A stretch of 64,000 bases of DNA, taken from NCBI RefSeq assembly GCF_003860345.1, contig NZ_CP034179.1, positions 1,054,001 through 1,118,000 on the forward strand, given 5' to 3'. Below the pieces are notes generated by a model. It searched no databases. It was given only the letters and a program-made list of their open reading frames with translations, and was not told the origin of the DNA. Of this stretch, positions 1 through 8,350 are shown piece after piece (position 1 is the stretch's first letter; each line of letters starts with the position of its first letter). The stretch is from Caenibius tardaugens NBRC 16725 (GTDB lineage Bacteria; Pseudomonadota; Alphaproteobacteria; Sphingomonadales; Sphingomonadaceae). The position numbers were made by a program, and so were the translations under genes.

Positions 1-1449
1 GTCAGTCGCCAGATTGACGGCTGCACCTTCTTCGTCGTTGGGATCGTGTTCGATACGCCCAGTGTTGGTGAAGGTCAGCGCCCGCGTAGTCGCCTCCACC
101 TCGATCCCGCCAATGATGGTGCCATTATTGGTAAGCGTCACATCATCGCTAACCGCATCTTCACGCAGCGCGGCTGCCTGCGCGATTTCGAAATTCCCAA
201 GGTTGATGTCGATCGCTCGATCGATTTCAAACGGGTTATCGCCGATGGCAATCGTGCCGTCGTTGGTGAAGGTGAACGTGGAAGCGACGCCGGAAACAGA
301 CAGACCGCCGGAAATCACACCATCTTCGCCATTTTCGATGGTCACCGCGTTAAGCTGGGTTGCGTCAAGCGCTGTGGTAATACGCACAGCGTTATCGACG
401 CCGCGTTCGAATTCGCTTTCGAACGAGGTAGAGCCGGGCCGTGATCCGGCATTCACCATAACGATTGAGCCGTCGTTGCGGAACACGAAGTCCGCGTCCT
501 TTGCTCCGCGGATCACGGTGCCCGGACCATTGCTCGACAGGTTTATGTCACCGTTGTTTGTAAAGCTCGCAGTCGCAATGCGAATATCGCCGTTGATCTC
601 ACCCTGATTGGTGAAACTGGCAAGCGCAGAGCCGTAAGGAATGGTGTGAAAGGTAGGCTGGCCAGGCCCCTGACGCAGATAGGGTGCCTGCTGCACGGAG
701 AAGTAGTTAACCGCTGCGGGCACCACTGTGACCGGATACGCACCCGTGGTGTCGACAAGATCGATCGTGCCGTTGTTTACAACGTTTCCATTACCCATCA
801 GGGAGATTGTCGTGCCAGCACCGGTGAGAGTGAGAGTCGTGTCCTCTCCCGAAACAAGATACCCTTCAATTTCAAATGAACTGGGAAGGGTATAGCCACC
901 CAGTGCTACCGACTGGGTCGCATCGTAGCTCTTGGTATAGATATCCAGACCGTTGCCCGCATCAATCGCATCTGTGCCCGGATCGGTGCCAATCTGGATG
1001 AAATTTGCCGAGGAATAGCCGGTGGTGCCCAGTTGCACACTCTCTGCCGTACCACCATCCGCGATGTAGTAAACTGTTGTTGCAGAAAAGATTCTCTGAA
1101 CATTGTCGTTCACGAAGACGTGGCCATCGATCGTCCCGGCATTACGCACACCGAAAGACAAAAACGCAGCTCCTTCGACGTTGCCCTCGATGGTCCCTCC
1201 GGCCTTGTTATCGACATAGAGGACGACCGATGAGCCCTGATTTATTGCGGGCGATCCAGTGATCGTTCCGCTGTTGTTTACGATTGTCGCGGCTTGCGTC
1301 CCCGTAATTCCTCCGGAGGTATCCGATGCAGCCACCGTAACTGTGCACACCGGCTGATTGGCACATGTTTGGGCTACGGCTGCTTGCGCTGCCGAAAGCG
1401 CATACAGGCTGATACCGGCTACAATGGCGCGCCGCGAAGTGTTCTTCAT
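1..1449 (-). CDS. Autotransporter-like beta-helix surface protein, 3' end beyond the window
   Basis: Reading down from an ATG at 1449 the frame stays open to base 1 (483 codons), so the gene runs out of the window and lacks its C-terminus. The product starts with a basic N-terminus and hydrophobic stretch ending A-V-A-Q, a clear Sec signal peptide (about residues 1-27). The rest is Asn/Gly/Thr/Ile-rich with many repeats of the form N-[ND]-G-[TDS]-I (for example NNSGTI, NNGTID, NNGDIN, NDGTIA, NNGTII), as in right-handed beta-helix passengers of autotransporters and adhesins. A C-terminal barrel would be expected upstream of base 1 but is not visible. Function beyond surface display is unknown. 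The + strand frames here are antisense shadows. Confidence 0.82.
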   Translation of the reverse strand, partial: MKNTSRRAIVAGISLYALSAAQAAVAQTCANQPVCTVTVAASDTSGGITGTQAATIVNNSGTITGSPAINQGSSVVLYVDNKAGGTIEGNVEGAAFLSFGVRNAGTIDGHVFVNDNVQRIFSATTVYYIADGGTAESVQLGTTGYSSANFIQIGTDPGTDAIDAGNGLDIYTKSYDATQSVALGGYTLPSSFEIEGYLVSGEDTTLTLTGAGTTISLMGNGNVVNNGTIDLVDTTGAYPVTVVPAAVNYFSVQQAPYLRQGPGQPTFHTIPYGSALASFTNQGEINGDIRIATASFTNNGDINLSSNGPGTVIRGAKDADFVFRNDGSIVMVNAGSRPGSTSFESEFERGVDNAVRITTALDATQLNAVTIENGEDGVISGGLSVSGVASTFTFTNDGTIAIGDNPFEIDRAIDINLGNFEIAQAAALREDAVSDDVTLTNNGTIIGGIEVEATTRALTFTNTGRIEHDPNDEEGAAVNLATD

Positions 1450-1901
1450 AACCCTCAAATGCCCCCAGAGAACGATTCTTGAACAGGAACCGTTACTTGA
1501 GCAGGGAAAGCAACACGCCCCCCGAACGGGGGAGATGGTAAATATAATATTCACTTTATTGAATTTATTAGGGAAATATCATAAATAAACGAACTAAATC
1601 GTTCCGCCTGTTCACGACAGCCTCCACCGGTATTCTCTATACGTGCTTTTTCGAGCCGGTTATTATCTTATCATTGGCCTGGTTTATGCGGCTGACGAAG
1701 ACAAGTTCGCGTTAAGCGCGCAGCACCGCCTCAACCGCCTGACAGCACCAACCTTCCCAATGTCGGGACAGAGCACCTAACATGCCGCATTTCCGCATGC
1801 ACGGAACCTAATACATGTATTATACAATTAATGTACAATGCATGTATTAGGTTCCGTGCACTGGCCTCGATAAACAATCGCCAGGGGAGAAAGGGATTAG
1901 G
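1450..1901. other. Divergent intergenic region between surface protein and TBDR
   Basis: No gene is supported in these 452 bases. The part next to the surface-protein gene is AT-rich (about 1535-1600), fitting a promoter for the minus-strand gene. The part next to the receptor gene carries a long perfect inverted repeat, listed separately. A Shine-Dalgarno-like purine run lies just before the receptor ATG at 1902. Confidence 0.5.
1798..1860. promoter_or_regulatory. Perfect 20-bp inverted repeat upstream of TBDR, operator candidate
   Basis: Bases 1798-1817 are the exact reverse complement of 1841-1860, separated by 23 AT-rich bases. Each arm also contains a smaller palindrome: AATACATGTATT at 1810-1821 (perfect) and AATGCATGTATT at 1837-1848 (one mismatch pair), 27 bases apart centre to centre. 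It ends 41 bases before the receptor start and has no T-run, so a pair of operator sites or a 5'-UTR structure is more likely than a terminator. The binding protein is unknown. Confidence 0.55.
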
Positions 1902-4217
1902 ATGAGCAAGACAGTCAATGGCTTGGTTGCCGCGTGTCTGGGTGTCAGTGGAGCTCCCCTTTTTGGTCAAACGATCGCCGATACAGCAGGCAGCACCAGG
2001 GTGGAGACGCCAGCGACACCTGTCGGCGCAAGTACGGCACCAATCGAAGACATTGTTGTTACCGCTCGCCGCCGCGAGGAGAAGATCCAGGCGGTCCCGG
2101 TCAGCGTCACTGCGGTGAATAGCGGCGTGCTTGAGCGATTGCGCATCGACCAACCCGATAAACTGCAGAACATTGTCCCCAATCTAGCCAGCACGCCACT
2201 GGCATCGACTGTTGGAGGGGCGATCACCTTCATCCGCGGCGTAGGCACGTCCGAACTGCTGCTGAGCGTGGATTCACCTATCGCGACCTATGTTGATGGT
2301 GTGTATCTGGGCCGAAATGTCAGCGCGAACCTTGGGGTAATCGCACCCGAACGTGCAGAAGTGCTTCGGGGACCGCAGGGTACATTGTTCGGTCGCAACA
2401 CGACCGGGGGCGCAATCTCTCTCGCAACCCCGCGACCCAAAGAACATTTCGCGCTGGAAGTGAAAGGTGGAATCGGCTCGTTCCGCGAACGCTACGGCCA
2501 ATTTCGTGTTGATAGTGGGGAACTCGGGTCGACGGGCCTGAGTGCCATCGTTGCCTTTCAGCATCGTCAAACGAACGGCATCATCGACAATCCGCTGACA
2601 TCCGGACGCGATGATCCTGGCGCGGTCAATTCCGACGCGGTCTTCGCCAAGATTCACGGGGAATGGGGCGGATTGCGGGTCGACTACAGCTATGACTATG
2701 CCAATATTCACGGCGCACCTGGGGCGTTCCAGATCAGCTATGCCAGCCAGGCCTTCCGGGATTACTATGGCAAATCACCGTCACTGGGCGGCGCTGCACT
2801 GGTTATCGATCCCGAACGGCACGGCACACTCGCCTTCCGCCCGCTGCCTCGGCAAGTTGTGAAGTCATGGGGCCACGCGCTCACTGCGGAACTCGACTTG
2901 TCCGATGCGCTGATGGTGAAGTCGATCACTGCTTATCGAGATTATGATGCCACCCAACCCAATGCCTATGCGCCGTCAAATCTGCGCGGTGTCACAACAG
3001 GCGGCGTGGCAGAGGTTGGTCCATTTCAATCCAATGCCGGAACGATCCGCAAGCAGAACCAGTTTTCCCAGGAGGTTCAACTTCTCGGCACCTTTGATCA
3101 CCTGAATTTCGTGATCGGCGGCTTCTACTTCGAAGAAGACGCGGAGGAAGTTGCACCGACCTCGTTCACATTTCTGATCCCGCCCGGCCGGACGATCGGC
3201 ATGCCGCTGGCCAGCGCCACCAACTATGCCGTCAAAGCGCGGTCCCACGCCATATTTGGACAGGTGAGCTACCATCCCCCCTTCGCTGACGACCGGCTCG
3301 AACTGACAGCCGGAGGACGCTACACGCGCGACCGCAAGTCCATTGCGCAGACCAAGCCGACAGGTCGCTCCGACCAACGCAGCTATGACAATTTCTCCTA
3401 TAACGTTTCGCTCGCCTACAAGCTGCGGCCTGAAACGCTTCTGTTTGGCCGGATCGGCACCGGCTATCGCTCTGGCGGGTTCAATGCCCGCGCTGGCGCA
3501 GGCGTGGATTTCGTATTCGCGCCAGAGAAGGTCACGAGCTACGAATTGGGGCTGAAAAGCGATTGGCTGGGTGGTATCGTCAGAACCAATCTCGCAGCCT
3601 TCTACACCGACTACAACGATCTGCAGGTCACGCAGTATACAGGAACAGGCACTGGTGGCGGAACGGGATTCACACGCAATGCCGATGCCACGCTCAAGGG
3701 TTTCGAACTGGAAACAACGGTGGCGCCGACACGAAACCTGAGGATCGACGGCAGCGTCGGCTATGTGAAGGCACGCTTCAACCGCATCTTCTTTCCCGAT
3801 CCCGTGACGGGTGAACTGCGGAACTTCGCGGCAATCAGCCACTTCCCTTATGTGCCTGCATGGACGGCCCATGGCGCAATCCAGTATACTTTCTCCCCGT
3901 TCGACAATGGCATCGAGCCGTCGATCCGTCTGGATTACTCCTGGCGCAGCCGACGCTGGTTCCACACCAACAATCTGGCCAACCTAAACCCCTTCAACGA
4001 TCGTATTGCAGGCGCTGCCTATGGGCTGCTGGGCGCGAGCGTCGTGCTCGCCGACATTCCGATAGGCGGATCGAAAGCCCAACTGACCTTCTTCGCGGAA
4101 AATCTGCTCGACGCAGATTATCGCGTGCAAGGCATTGACTTCGGTTCGTTGGGCTTTGCCGGAAACGTTTATGGCACGCCGCGCAGGCTCGGGGCCGATC
4201 TTAAGCTGGCATTCTGA
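1902..4217 (+). CDS. TonB-dependent outer-membrane receptor
   Basis: A 771-residue receptor taking up a ligand through the outer membrane using TonB energy. It has a signal peptide (about residues 1-23), a TonB box I-E-D-I-V-V-T-A-R-R near residue 48, a plug domain with the conserved [19 protein letters not shown] block (around residues 153-172), and a long beta-barrel ending in the C-terminal Phe typical of outer-membrane proteins. Length is normal for the sphingomonad catabolic TBDR group. The next gene follows after 51 bases, so receptor and the MmgE/PrpD and SDR enzymes probably form one operon; the ligand is likely their substrate but cannot be named. The start is supported by a purine-rich site just upstream. 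Confidence 0.95.
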   Translation: MSKTVNGLVAACLGVSGAPLFGQTIADTAGSTRVETPATPVGASTAPIEDIVVTARRREEKIQAVPVSVTAVNSGVLERLRIDQPDKLQNIVPNLASTPLASTVGGAITFIRGVGTSELLLSVDSPIATYVDGVYLGRNVSANLGVIAPERAEVLRGPQGTLFGRNTTGGAISLATPRPKEHFALEVKGGIGSFRERYGQFRVDSGELGSTGLSAIVAFQHRQTNGIIDNPLTSGRDDPGAVNSDAVFAKIHGEWGGLRVDYSYDYANIHGAPGAFQISYASQAFRDYYGKSPSLGGAALVIDPERHGTLAFRPLPRQVVKSWGHALTAELDLSDALMVKSITAYRDYDATQPNAYAPSNLRGVTTGGVAEVGPFQSNAGTIRKQNQFSQEVQLLGTFDHLNFVIGGFYFEEDAEEVAPTSFTFLIPPGRTIGMPLASATNYAVKARSHAIFGQVSYHPPFADDRLELTAGGRYTRDRKSIAQTKPTGRSDQRSYDNFSYNVSLAYKLRPETLLFGRIGTGYRSGGFNARAGAGVDFVFAPEKVTSYELGLKSDWLGGIVRTNLAAFYTDYNDLQVTQYTGTGTGGGTGFTRNADATLKGFELETTVAPTRNLRIDGSVGYVKARFNRIFFPDPVTGELRNFAAISHFPYVPAWTAHGAIQYTFSPFDNGIEPSIRLDYSWRSRRWFHTNNLANLNPFNDRIAGAAYGLLGASVVLADIPIGGSKAQLTFFAENLLDADYRVQGIDFGSLGFAGNVYGTPRRLGADLKLAF

Positions 4218-4268
4218 TCAGCGTATGGCTGAAAGAAGCCAGACGCGTGCAACAACGAGGAATTCAAG

Positions 4269-5687
4269 ATGACCGAGGACAACGGGAACGGCGCGCCGCG
4301 TGACGCTGTGTTCGAGCTGGCCGATTTTGCCGTAGGTGCCAGCTTCGACTCTCTCCCTCCCGATGTGATCGATATGACCAAGAAAGGCATCTTGGACACA
4401 ATCGGCGTGATTCTTCCTGCCAGCACCACCTCGCCGGAAACCCGCAAGCTGGTCGACCTGATGCTGGATGTGGGGGGCAAGGAAGAAGCCACCATGTTAG
4501 GCTTCGGCCGGAAAATCCCCGCCTGGCATGCGGGCTATGTGAATGGAGCAATGGCGAATTGCCAGGATTTCAGCGACCTTCATCCCGACGCAGCGCATAT
4601 TTCCTCTCCCGTCATCCCGGCTGCCATCGCAATGGCCGAACGGATCGGCAAAGTGAACGGCAAGGATTTCATTACGGCTATCGCGCTCGGCGTCGATTTG
4701 CAGTGTCGCTTGACCCTTGCCGCCGGAAAGCCTGGCGGGCGGATGGCGCCCTGGCACCCCTCTCCACTGTTCGGCGTATTCAGCGCGACCTTTGCCTGCG
4801 CCAAGCTGCTCAATCTCGATGCAGACCAGTTCGTCAATGCGCTGGGCCACGCCTTCATGCAGGCCGCTGGTACGCACGAGATCGTATTTGGCAAGGATTC
4901 CACGATCCGCGGGTTCGGGCATGCCCTTCCCGGTGAGGTTGGGGTGCGCGCCGCATTGATGGCGCAAGCAGGGATCACCGGTGTCAGGAACAGTCTGGAA
5001 GGAACCGCGGGTCTCTGGAACGTCTATTATCAGGGTGATTACGATCGCGAAGCACTGCTTGGCGATCTGGGTCACCGCTGGATCGTGCGCCAAGACGGTT
5101 TCAAACCCTGGCCATCCTGCGGCTTCACGCATGTCCATATCGACATGGTGCGTGAACTGACCCGCGAGCACGATCTCGGTCCTGACGATGTTGAACGCAT
5201 CACCGTCACTGTCGGCGATTTCGCGCACGGCCAGACCGAACCGCTCGAAGAATGGCGTCGCCCGACCAACAACATGCTCGCCAAACTCAGCGTCCCCCTC
5301 GCCGTGGCAATCGCCATGCAAAAGGGCGATATCACGATCCGCGACTATTTTGACGAGCACCTTACCGACAAGGCTGTGCTGTCCATGGCGGATCGGGTCC
5401 ATTCACGGTTCGATCCGCAGTACAATTTCATGCCCGGATCGGGCTTTCCCGGTGGCGAACTGGAAATTGTGACACGTGACGGGCGTGTGCTCAGCCGCCA
5501 GCAACCCCAGGCCTATGGTCATCCGAAAAAGCCGATGTCGTGGGACGGATTGATTGCAAAATTCCGCGATTGCGCAACGTACGCGGCGCGACCGATAACT
5601 GACCACGATCTTGATCGCGCAACCCGCATGTTTCGGGAATTGGAAGCGGTCGACGATGTTTCCAAGCTTATCGCCCTCATCGGCTAG
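4269..5687 (+). CDS. MmgE/PrpD family protein
   Basis: A 472-residue soluble protein of the MmgE/PrpD superfamily, which contains 2-methylcitrate dehydratase, cis-aconitate decarboxylase and several uncharacterised hydro-lyases or isomerases. Visible family features are the all-helical N-terminal domain with the K-x-x-I-L-D-T-I-G start (about residues 38-46), the A-x-x-x-D-F-x-D segment near residues 95-103, and the smaller C-terminal alpha/beta domain with the conserved K-P-W-P-S-C-G segment (about residues 278-284). There are no prpB or prpC neighbours, so a methylcitrate role is unlikely. Its position after a TBDR and before an SDR suggests a dehydration or isomerisation step in catabolism of the imported compound. 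The substrate is unknown. Confidence 0.88.
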   Translation: MTEDNGNGAPRDAVFELADFAVGASFDSLPPDVIDMTKKGILDTIGVILPASTTSPETRKLVDLMLDVGGKEEATMLGFGRKIPAWHAGYVNGAMANCQDFSDLHPDAAHISSPVIPAAIAMAERIGKVNGKDFITAIALGVDLQCRLTLAAGKPGGRMAPWHPSPLFGVFSATFACAKLLNLDADQFVNALGHAFMQAAGTHEIVFGKDSTIRGFGHALPGEVGVRAALMAQAGITGVRNSLEGTAGLWNVYYQGDYDREALLGDLGHRWIVRQDGFKPWPSCGFTHVHIDMVRELTREHDLGPDDVERITVTVGDFAHGQTEPLEEWRRPTNNMLAKLSVPLAVAIAMQKGDITIRDYFDEHLTDKAVLSMADRVHSRFDPQYNFMPGSGFPGGELEIVTRDGRVLSRQQPQAYGHPKKPMSWDGLIAKFRDCATYAARPITDHDLDRATRMFRELEAVDDVSKLIALIG

Positions 5688-5726
5688 GCAGTGCGACAAA
5701 TTCCATCCGTTGAAGGAGATTCTATC

Positions 5727-6509
5727 ATGATGTTGCAGGGCAAGGTGGCCGTGATAACCGGCTCCGCCGCAGGAATTGGGCGTCAGGCGGCAATCAGGTT
5801 CGCCAAGGAAGGTGCGAAAGTCGTGATCAGCGATCTCGCCGACGAGGCAGGAGAGGCGGCCGCGCAGGAAATCAGGGCCGCAGGGAACGACGCAGCTTAT
5901 TGCCGCTGCAATGTCATGGACATATCCGATCTTGAACGACTGATGGCCTTTGCCGGCACCCAATACGGCGGCGTGGATATTTTCTGGCACAATGCGGGGA
6001 CGGCAAGCACATCGGTCGCCGCCCAGCCATCAGGCTATCATCGTGATCTCACCGAAGCCGACTGGGACCAACAGATGAATGTGCATTTGAAAGCGGGCTT
6101 CTTTGGCGCGCGGCTGGCGGTAGACGAAATGTTGAAGCGGGGCGGCGGCTCCATTCTTTTCACCAGTTCGGCCGCAGCGTTGAAGCCCCCTGTCGGCACC
6201 GCTCCGCCTTACCCGATTGCAAAGCATGGTCTGATTTTGCTGACCAAGATGATGGCGACAGCGCTTGCCAAGGACAATATCCGGGTAAATGCGATCTGCC
6301 CGGCCGCGATCCGGACTGCGATGATCGAAAGCCTGCTGAATAACGAGGCGACGAAGGGGATTGTCGATGCTCTCGTTCAGCAAATGCCCATGGGGCGCAT
6401 CCTGGAAATCGATGAAGTCGTGAACAATGCCTTGTTTCTGGTTTCTGACAATGCGTCGGCATTGACCGGAACCATCCTGGCCATCGATGGCGGACGAACG
6501 TCACTTTAG
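5727..6509 (+). CDS. Short-chain dehydrogenase/reductase
   Basis: A 260-residue classical SDR (NAD(P)-dependent alcohol dehydrogenase or ketoreductase). The N-terminal T-G-S-A-A-G-I-G cofactor motif (about residues 11-18), an N-A-G motif near residue 90, and a catalytic Ser/Tyr-x-x-x-Lys set (FTSSAA followed by P-P-Y-P-I-A-K) are all present, and the C-terminus ends with the usual D-G-G. The open frame extends to 5691, but the ATG at 5727 is preferred because AAGGAGA at 5713-5719 precedes it; a second ATG directly follows. It is 39 bases after the MmgE/PrpD gene, in the same operon. The substrate is unknown. Confidence 0.9.
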   Translation: MMLQGKVAVITGSAAGIGRQAAIRFAKEGAKVVISDLADEAGEAAAQEIRAAGNDAAYCRCNVMDISDLERLMAFAGTQYGGVDIFWHNAGTASTSVAAQPSGYHRDLTEADWDQQMNVHLKAGFFGARLAVDEMLKRGGGSILFTSSAAALKPPVGTAPPYPIAKHGLILLTKMMATALAKDNIRVNAICPAAIRTAMIESLLNNEATKGIVDALVQQMPMGRILEIDEVVNNALFLVSDNASALTGTILAIDGGRTSL

Positions 6510-6630
6510 CGACAACCGGGGGTCTACGAGATCATTTCAGCACCCGCATTGCCAGGGGTTGGTATCGAAAGGATAGCCTCAACCTCTTCGCCCTCACCCT
6601 CTTACTGTCGTTCCCTGCCCACCTTCTTCC

Positions 6631-7799
6631 TTACCTGAAGCCAGCGACTAACAGCGCCAAATCGCTCTGCCGGTGGGTCGCTGTCTTGGCGAAAATCTTC
6701 TTAAGATGCGACTTTATGGTTTCTTGTGTCACTTCGAGTTCACGAACCAGATCAGCGGTCGACTGCCCCATTGCTATACCGCGGGTTACCGTTGCCTCAG
6801 CGGGGGTAAGATCGAACAGGGCGGAAAGAATATCGGCATTGGGAAGCGAGGAGTTATCAGGCCGCGCTACCACTGCAAAATATGCCACTTTGCTAAACAA
6901 ATCCCGTGCCTGTCGCCGCGTTGGGATCAGATGAAGAACCGCAGTTCCCAATTTCCGCTCATTGCGCAAGACAATCGATGCCCCTGTTTTCTGCAACGAA
7001 GCCGTCTGCAGCAATTCAGCCAAATGTTTGTCCGCATCCGTATCGATCAAACGCATGCGCGCGATACCGTCCACGACCAGATCGTCAAGCAGGGGCACGA
7101 ATGCATCGCTTGTTGCCAGCAACTTTCCTCGAACGTCCAACAGACCAACGGGTGTCGCAATAGCATTGAAGGCTTCGAGGAAGATTGCCGCCCGTTCACG
7201 TTGCGCTCTACTGCTCAACACAGCCGCGCGGGCAAAATGCGGACGCAGGCGATTAAGGATGGGCACCGCCTTCTGAGAAGTCTCGTGATCGGTGAAAGCT
7301 TCAAATGCAATGACAATGCCATCATGATTGGCACCGGTAATCACAGTCGCTGCGCCAGCATCTGCCCCCCGGGGGTCAAAAACTCCTTATAGATCGGTAA
7401 AGAGGCGAGTTCCTCGCTCGTGTGCAAATCCGCATCGGTAAGAAACCCGGGATGGTTAGCCCTGGCCAACAGCCGATCAACGCGCGTGTTCTGCGCGTTC
7501 CACCCTGCCTCTGCGAAATCGCGGGTTATCTCCGCCGCGAACGGAGACGACGTGATAGTCAGACCTGCGGAGGAACTGACAATCAGATTTCCTCCCAAAG
7601 CGCCAACCTGTGAGGATACTGTATCGAGCATCTCGCCCCAGAGCTCAGGTAAAGCTCCCGCTTCATATATCGCCCCGATCAGGCCATCCAGTTCCTGCAC
7701 CCCGCCCCCCAAGCATGCAACGCCCTGATAGAACTTATAATAGGCGGAGTAACCAAGTCCACATCGCTTCCCCAGTGAGGGGGGGCAACAAGACAACAT
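6631..7799 (-). pseudogene. LuxR-family regulator split by a frameshift
   Basis: Two overlapping minus-strand frames, 7341-7799 (N-terminal half) and 6631-7344 (C-terminal half with LuxR helix-turn-helix, F-D-L-T-P-A-E-A ... T-V-K-like T-I-K-S-H-L-K-K-I-F), together make one regulator. They are paralogous to the intact gene at 16663-17751: both begin with L-I-G-A-I-Y-[ED]-A. The break is at the C6G5 tract 7365-7375; adding one base gives an uninterrupted product reading F-L-T-P-R-G-A-D-A-G-A-A-T-V-I-T-G, which fits the family. Either a real inactivating indel or a homopolymer error. The likely start is GTG at 7700 rather than 7799. It lies between two catabolic blocks and probably controlled one of them. 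Confidence 0.75.
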
Positions 7800-7862
7800 A
7801 TCGCGCCAATATGCGCAGATTCAGCCGTAACGGCCGAATGGCAAAACCCTATCGCGTGATCC

Positions 7863-8327
7863 TCAGCCCGGAAGAGCTTGATCCTTATCCTCAATACGAG
7901 CGAGGCTGATAGTAAAGCCGCAGCGTGGAAAGGTATCGATTGTAAACTCCTGATACCTCTTGAACCGCCCCCCTAAGTGACGATCAATTTCGTCCTGGCT
8001 GTAATCCAACGCATGTGTCGCCTTGTGGCCATGCGCTGCAATTCGCTCCACAGCCGCCTCGCCATCGCTCACGCCGAAAAATACGTTCATCACGCCTTCG
8101 CCGTGTGTCTGCAGGTAGGGCGATACCGCACTATCGGTTTCCCGGCCGGGCATGGGTGCGCAAAGTTCTATTCCTGCATCCCATGCTATCGCCACATGAA
8201 TTCCATAGGGCTCGCCTGTCCAATTGGCGTCCACAAACGTGGCTCCAAGCAAATCGTGATAAAGCCGCTTTGCCTTCTCAAGATCATGGACAGCGATCAG
8301 AACCCGGTTGACACCCTTCAAACCCAT
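7863..8327 (-). CDS. VOC (glyoxalase/dioxygenase fold) family protein
   Basis: A 154-residue protein of the vicinal-oxygen-chelate superfamily, which holds glyoxalases, extradiol dioxygenases and epimerases. The start G-V-N-R-V-L-I-A-V-H-D-L-E-K-A is the standard first betaalphabeta module, with the second module from about residue 75 (V-M-N-V-F-F-G-V). At this length it has a single VOC unit pair and would form a dimer. Metal-ligand assignment is not clear by eye, so the reaction cannot be named. It is 23 bases downstream of the OYE-type reductase on the same strand and is probably co-transcribed with it and the TBDR. Confidence 0.8.
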   Translation of the reverse strand: MGLKGVNRVLIAVHDLEKAKRLYHDLLGATFVDANWTGEPYGIHVAIAWDAGIELCAPMPGRETDSAVSPYLQTHGEGVMNVFFGVSDGEAAVERIAAHGHKATHALDYSQDEIDRHLGGRFKRYQEFTIDTFPRCGFTISLARIEDKDQALPG

Positions 8328-8350
8328 AAATCCCCCTTGTATTACTCTGT

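Noticed and set aside
14-879. Plus-strand open frames at the window start (197, 132 and 77 residues)
   Set aside because: They are antisense to the minus-strand beta-helix protein; Ser/Arg-rich translations with no family features.
2976-3965. 329-residue minus-strand frame inside the first TBDR
   Set aside because: Antisense shadow in GC-rich coding sequence; the TBDR has conserved motifs throughout.
7341-7347. Four-base ATGA overlap as evidence for two coupled genes or programmed frameshifting
   Set aside because: The two products are halves of one regulator matching an intact paralogue, and no slippery heptamer with a downstream structure was evident; an indel at the C6G5 tract is simpler.
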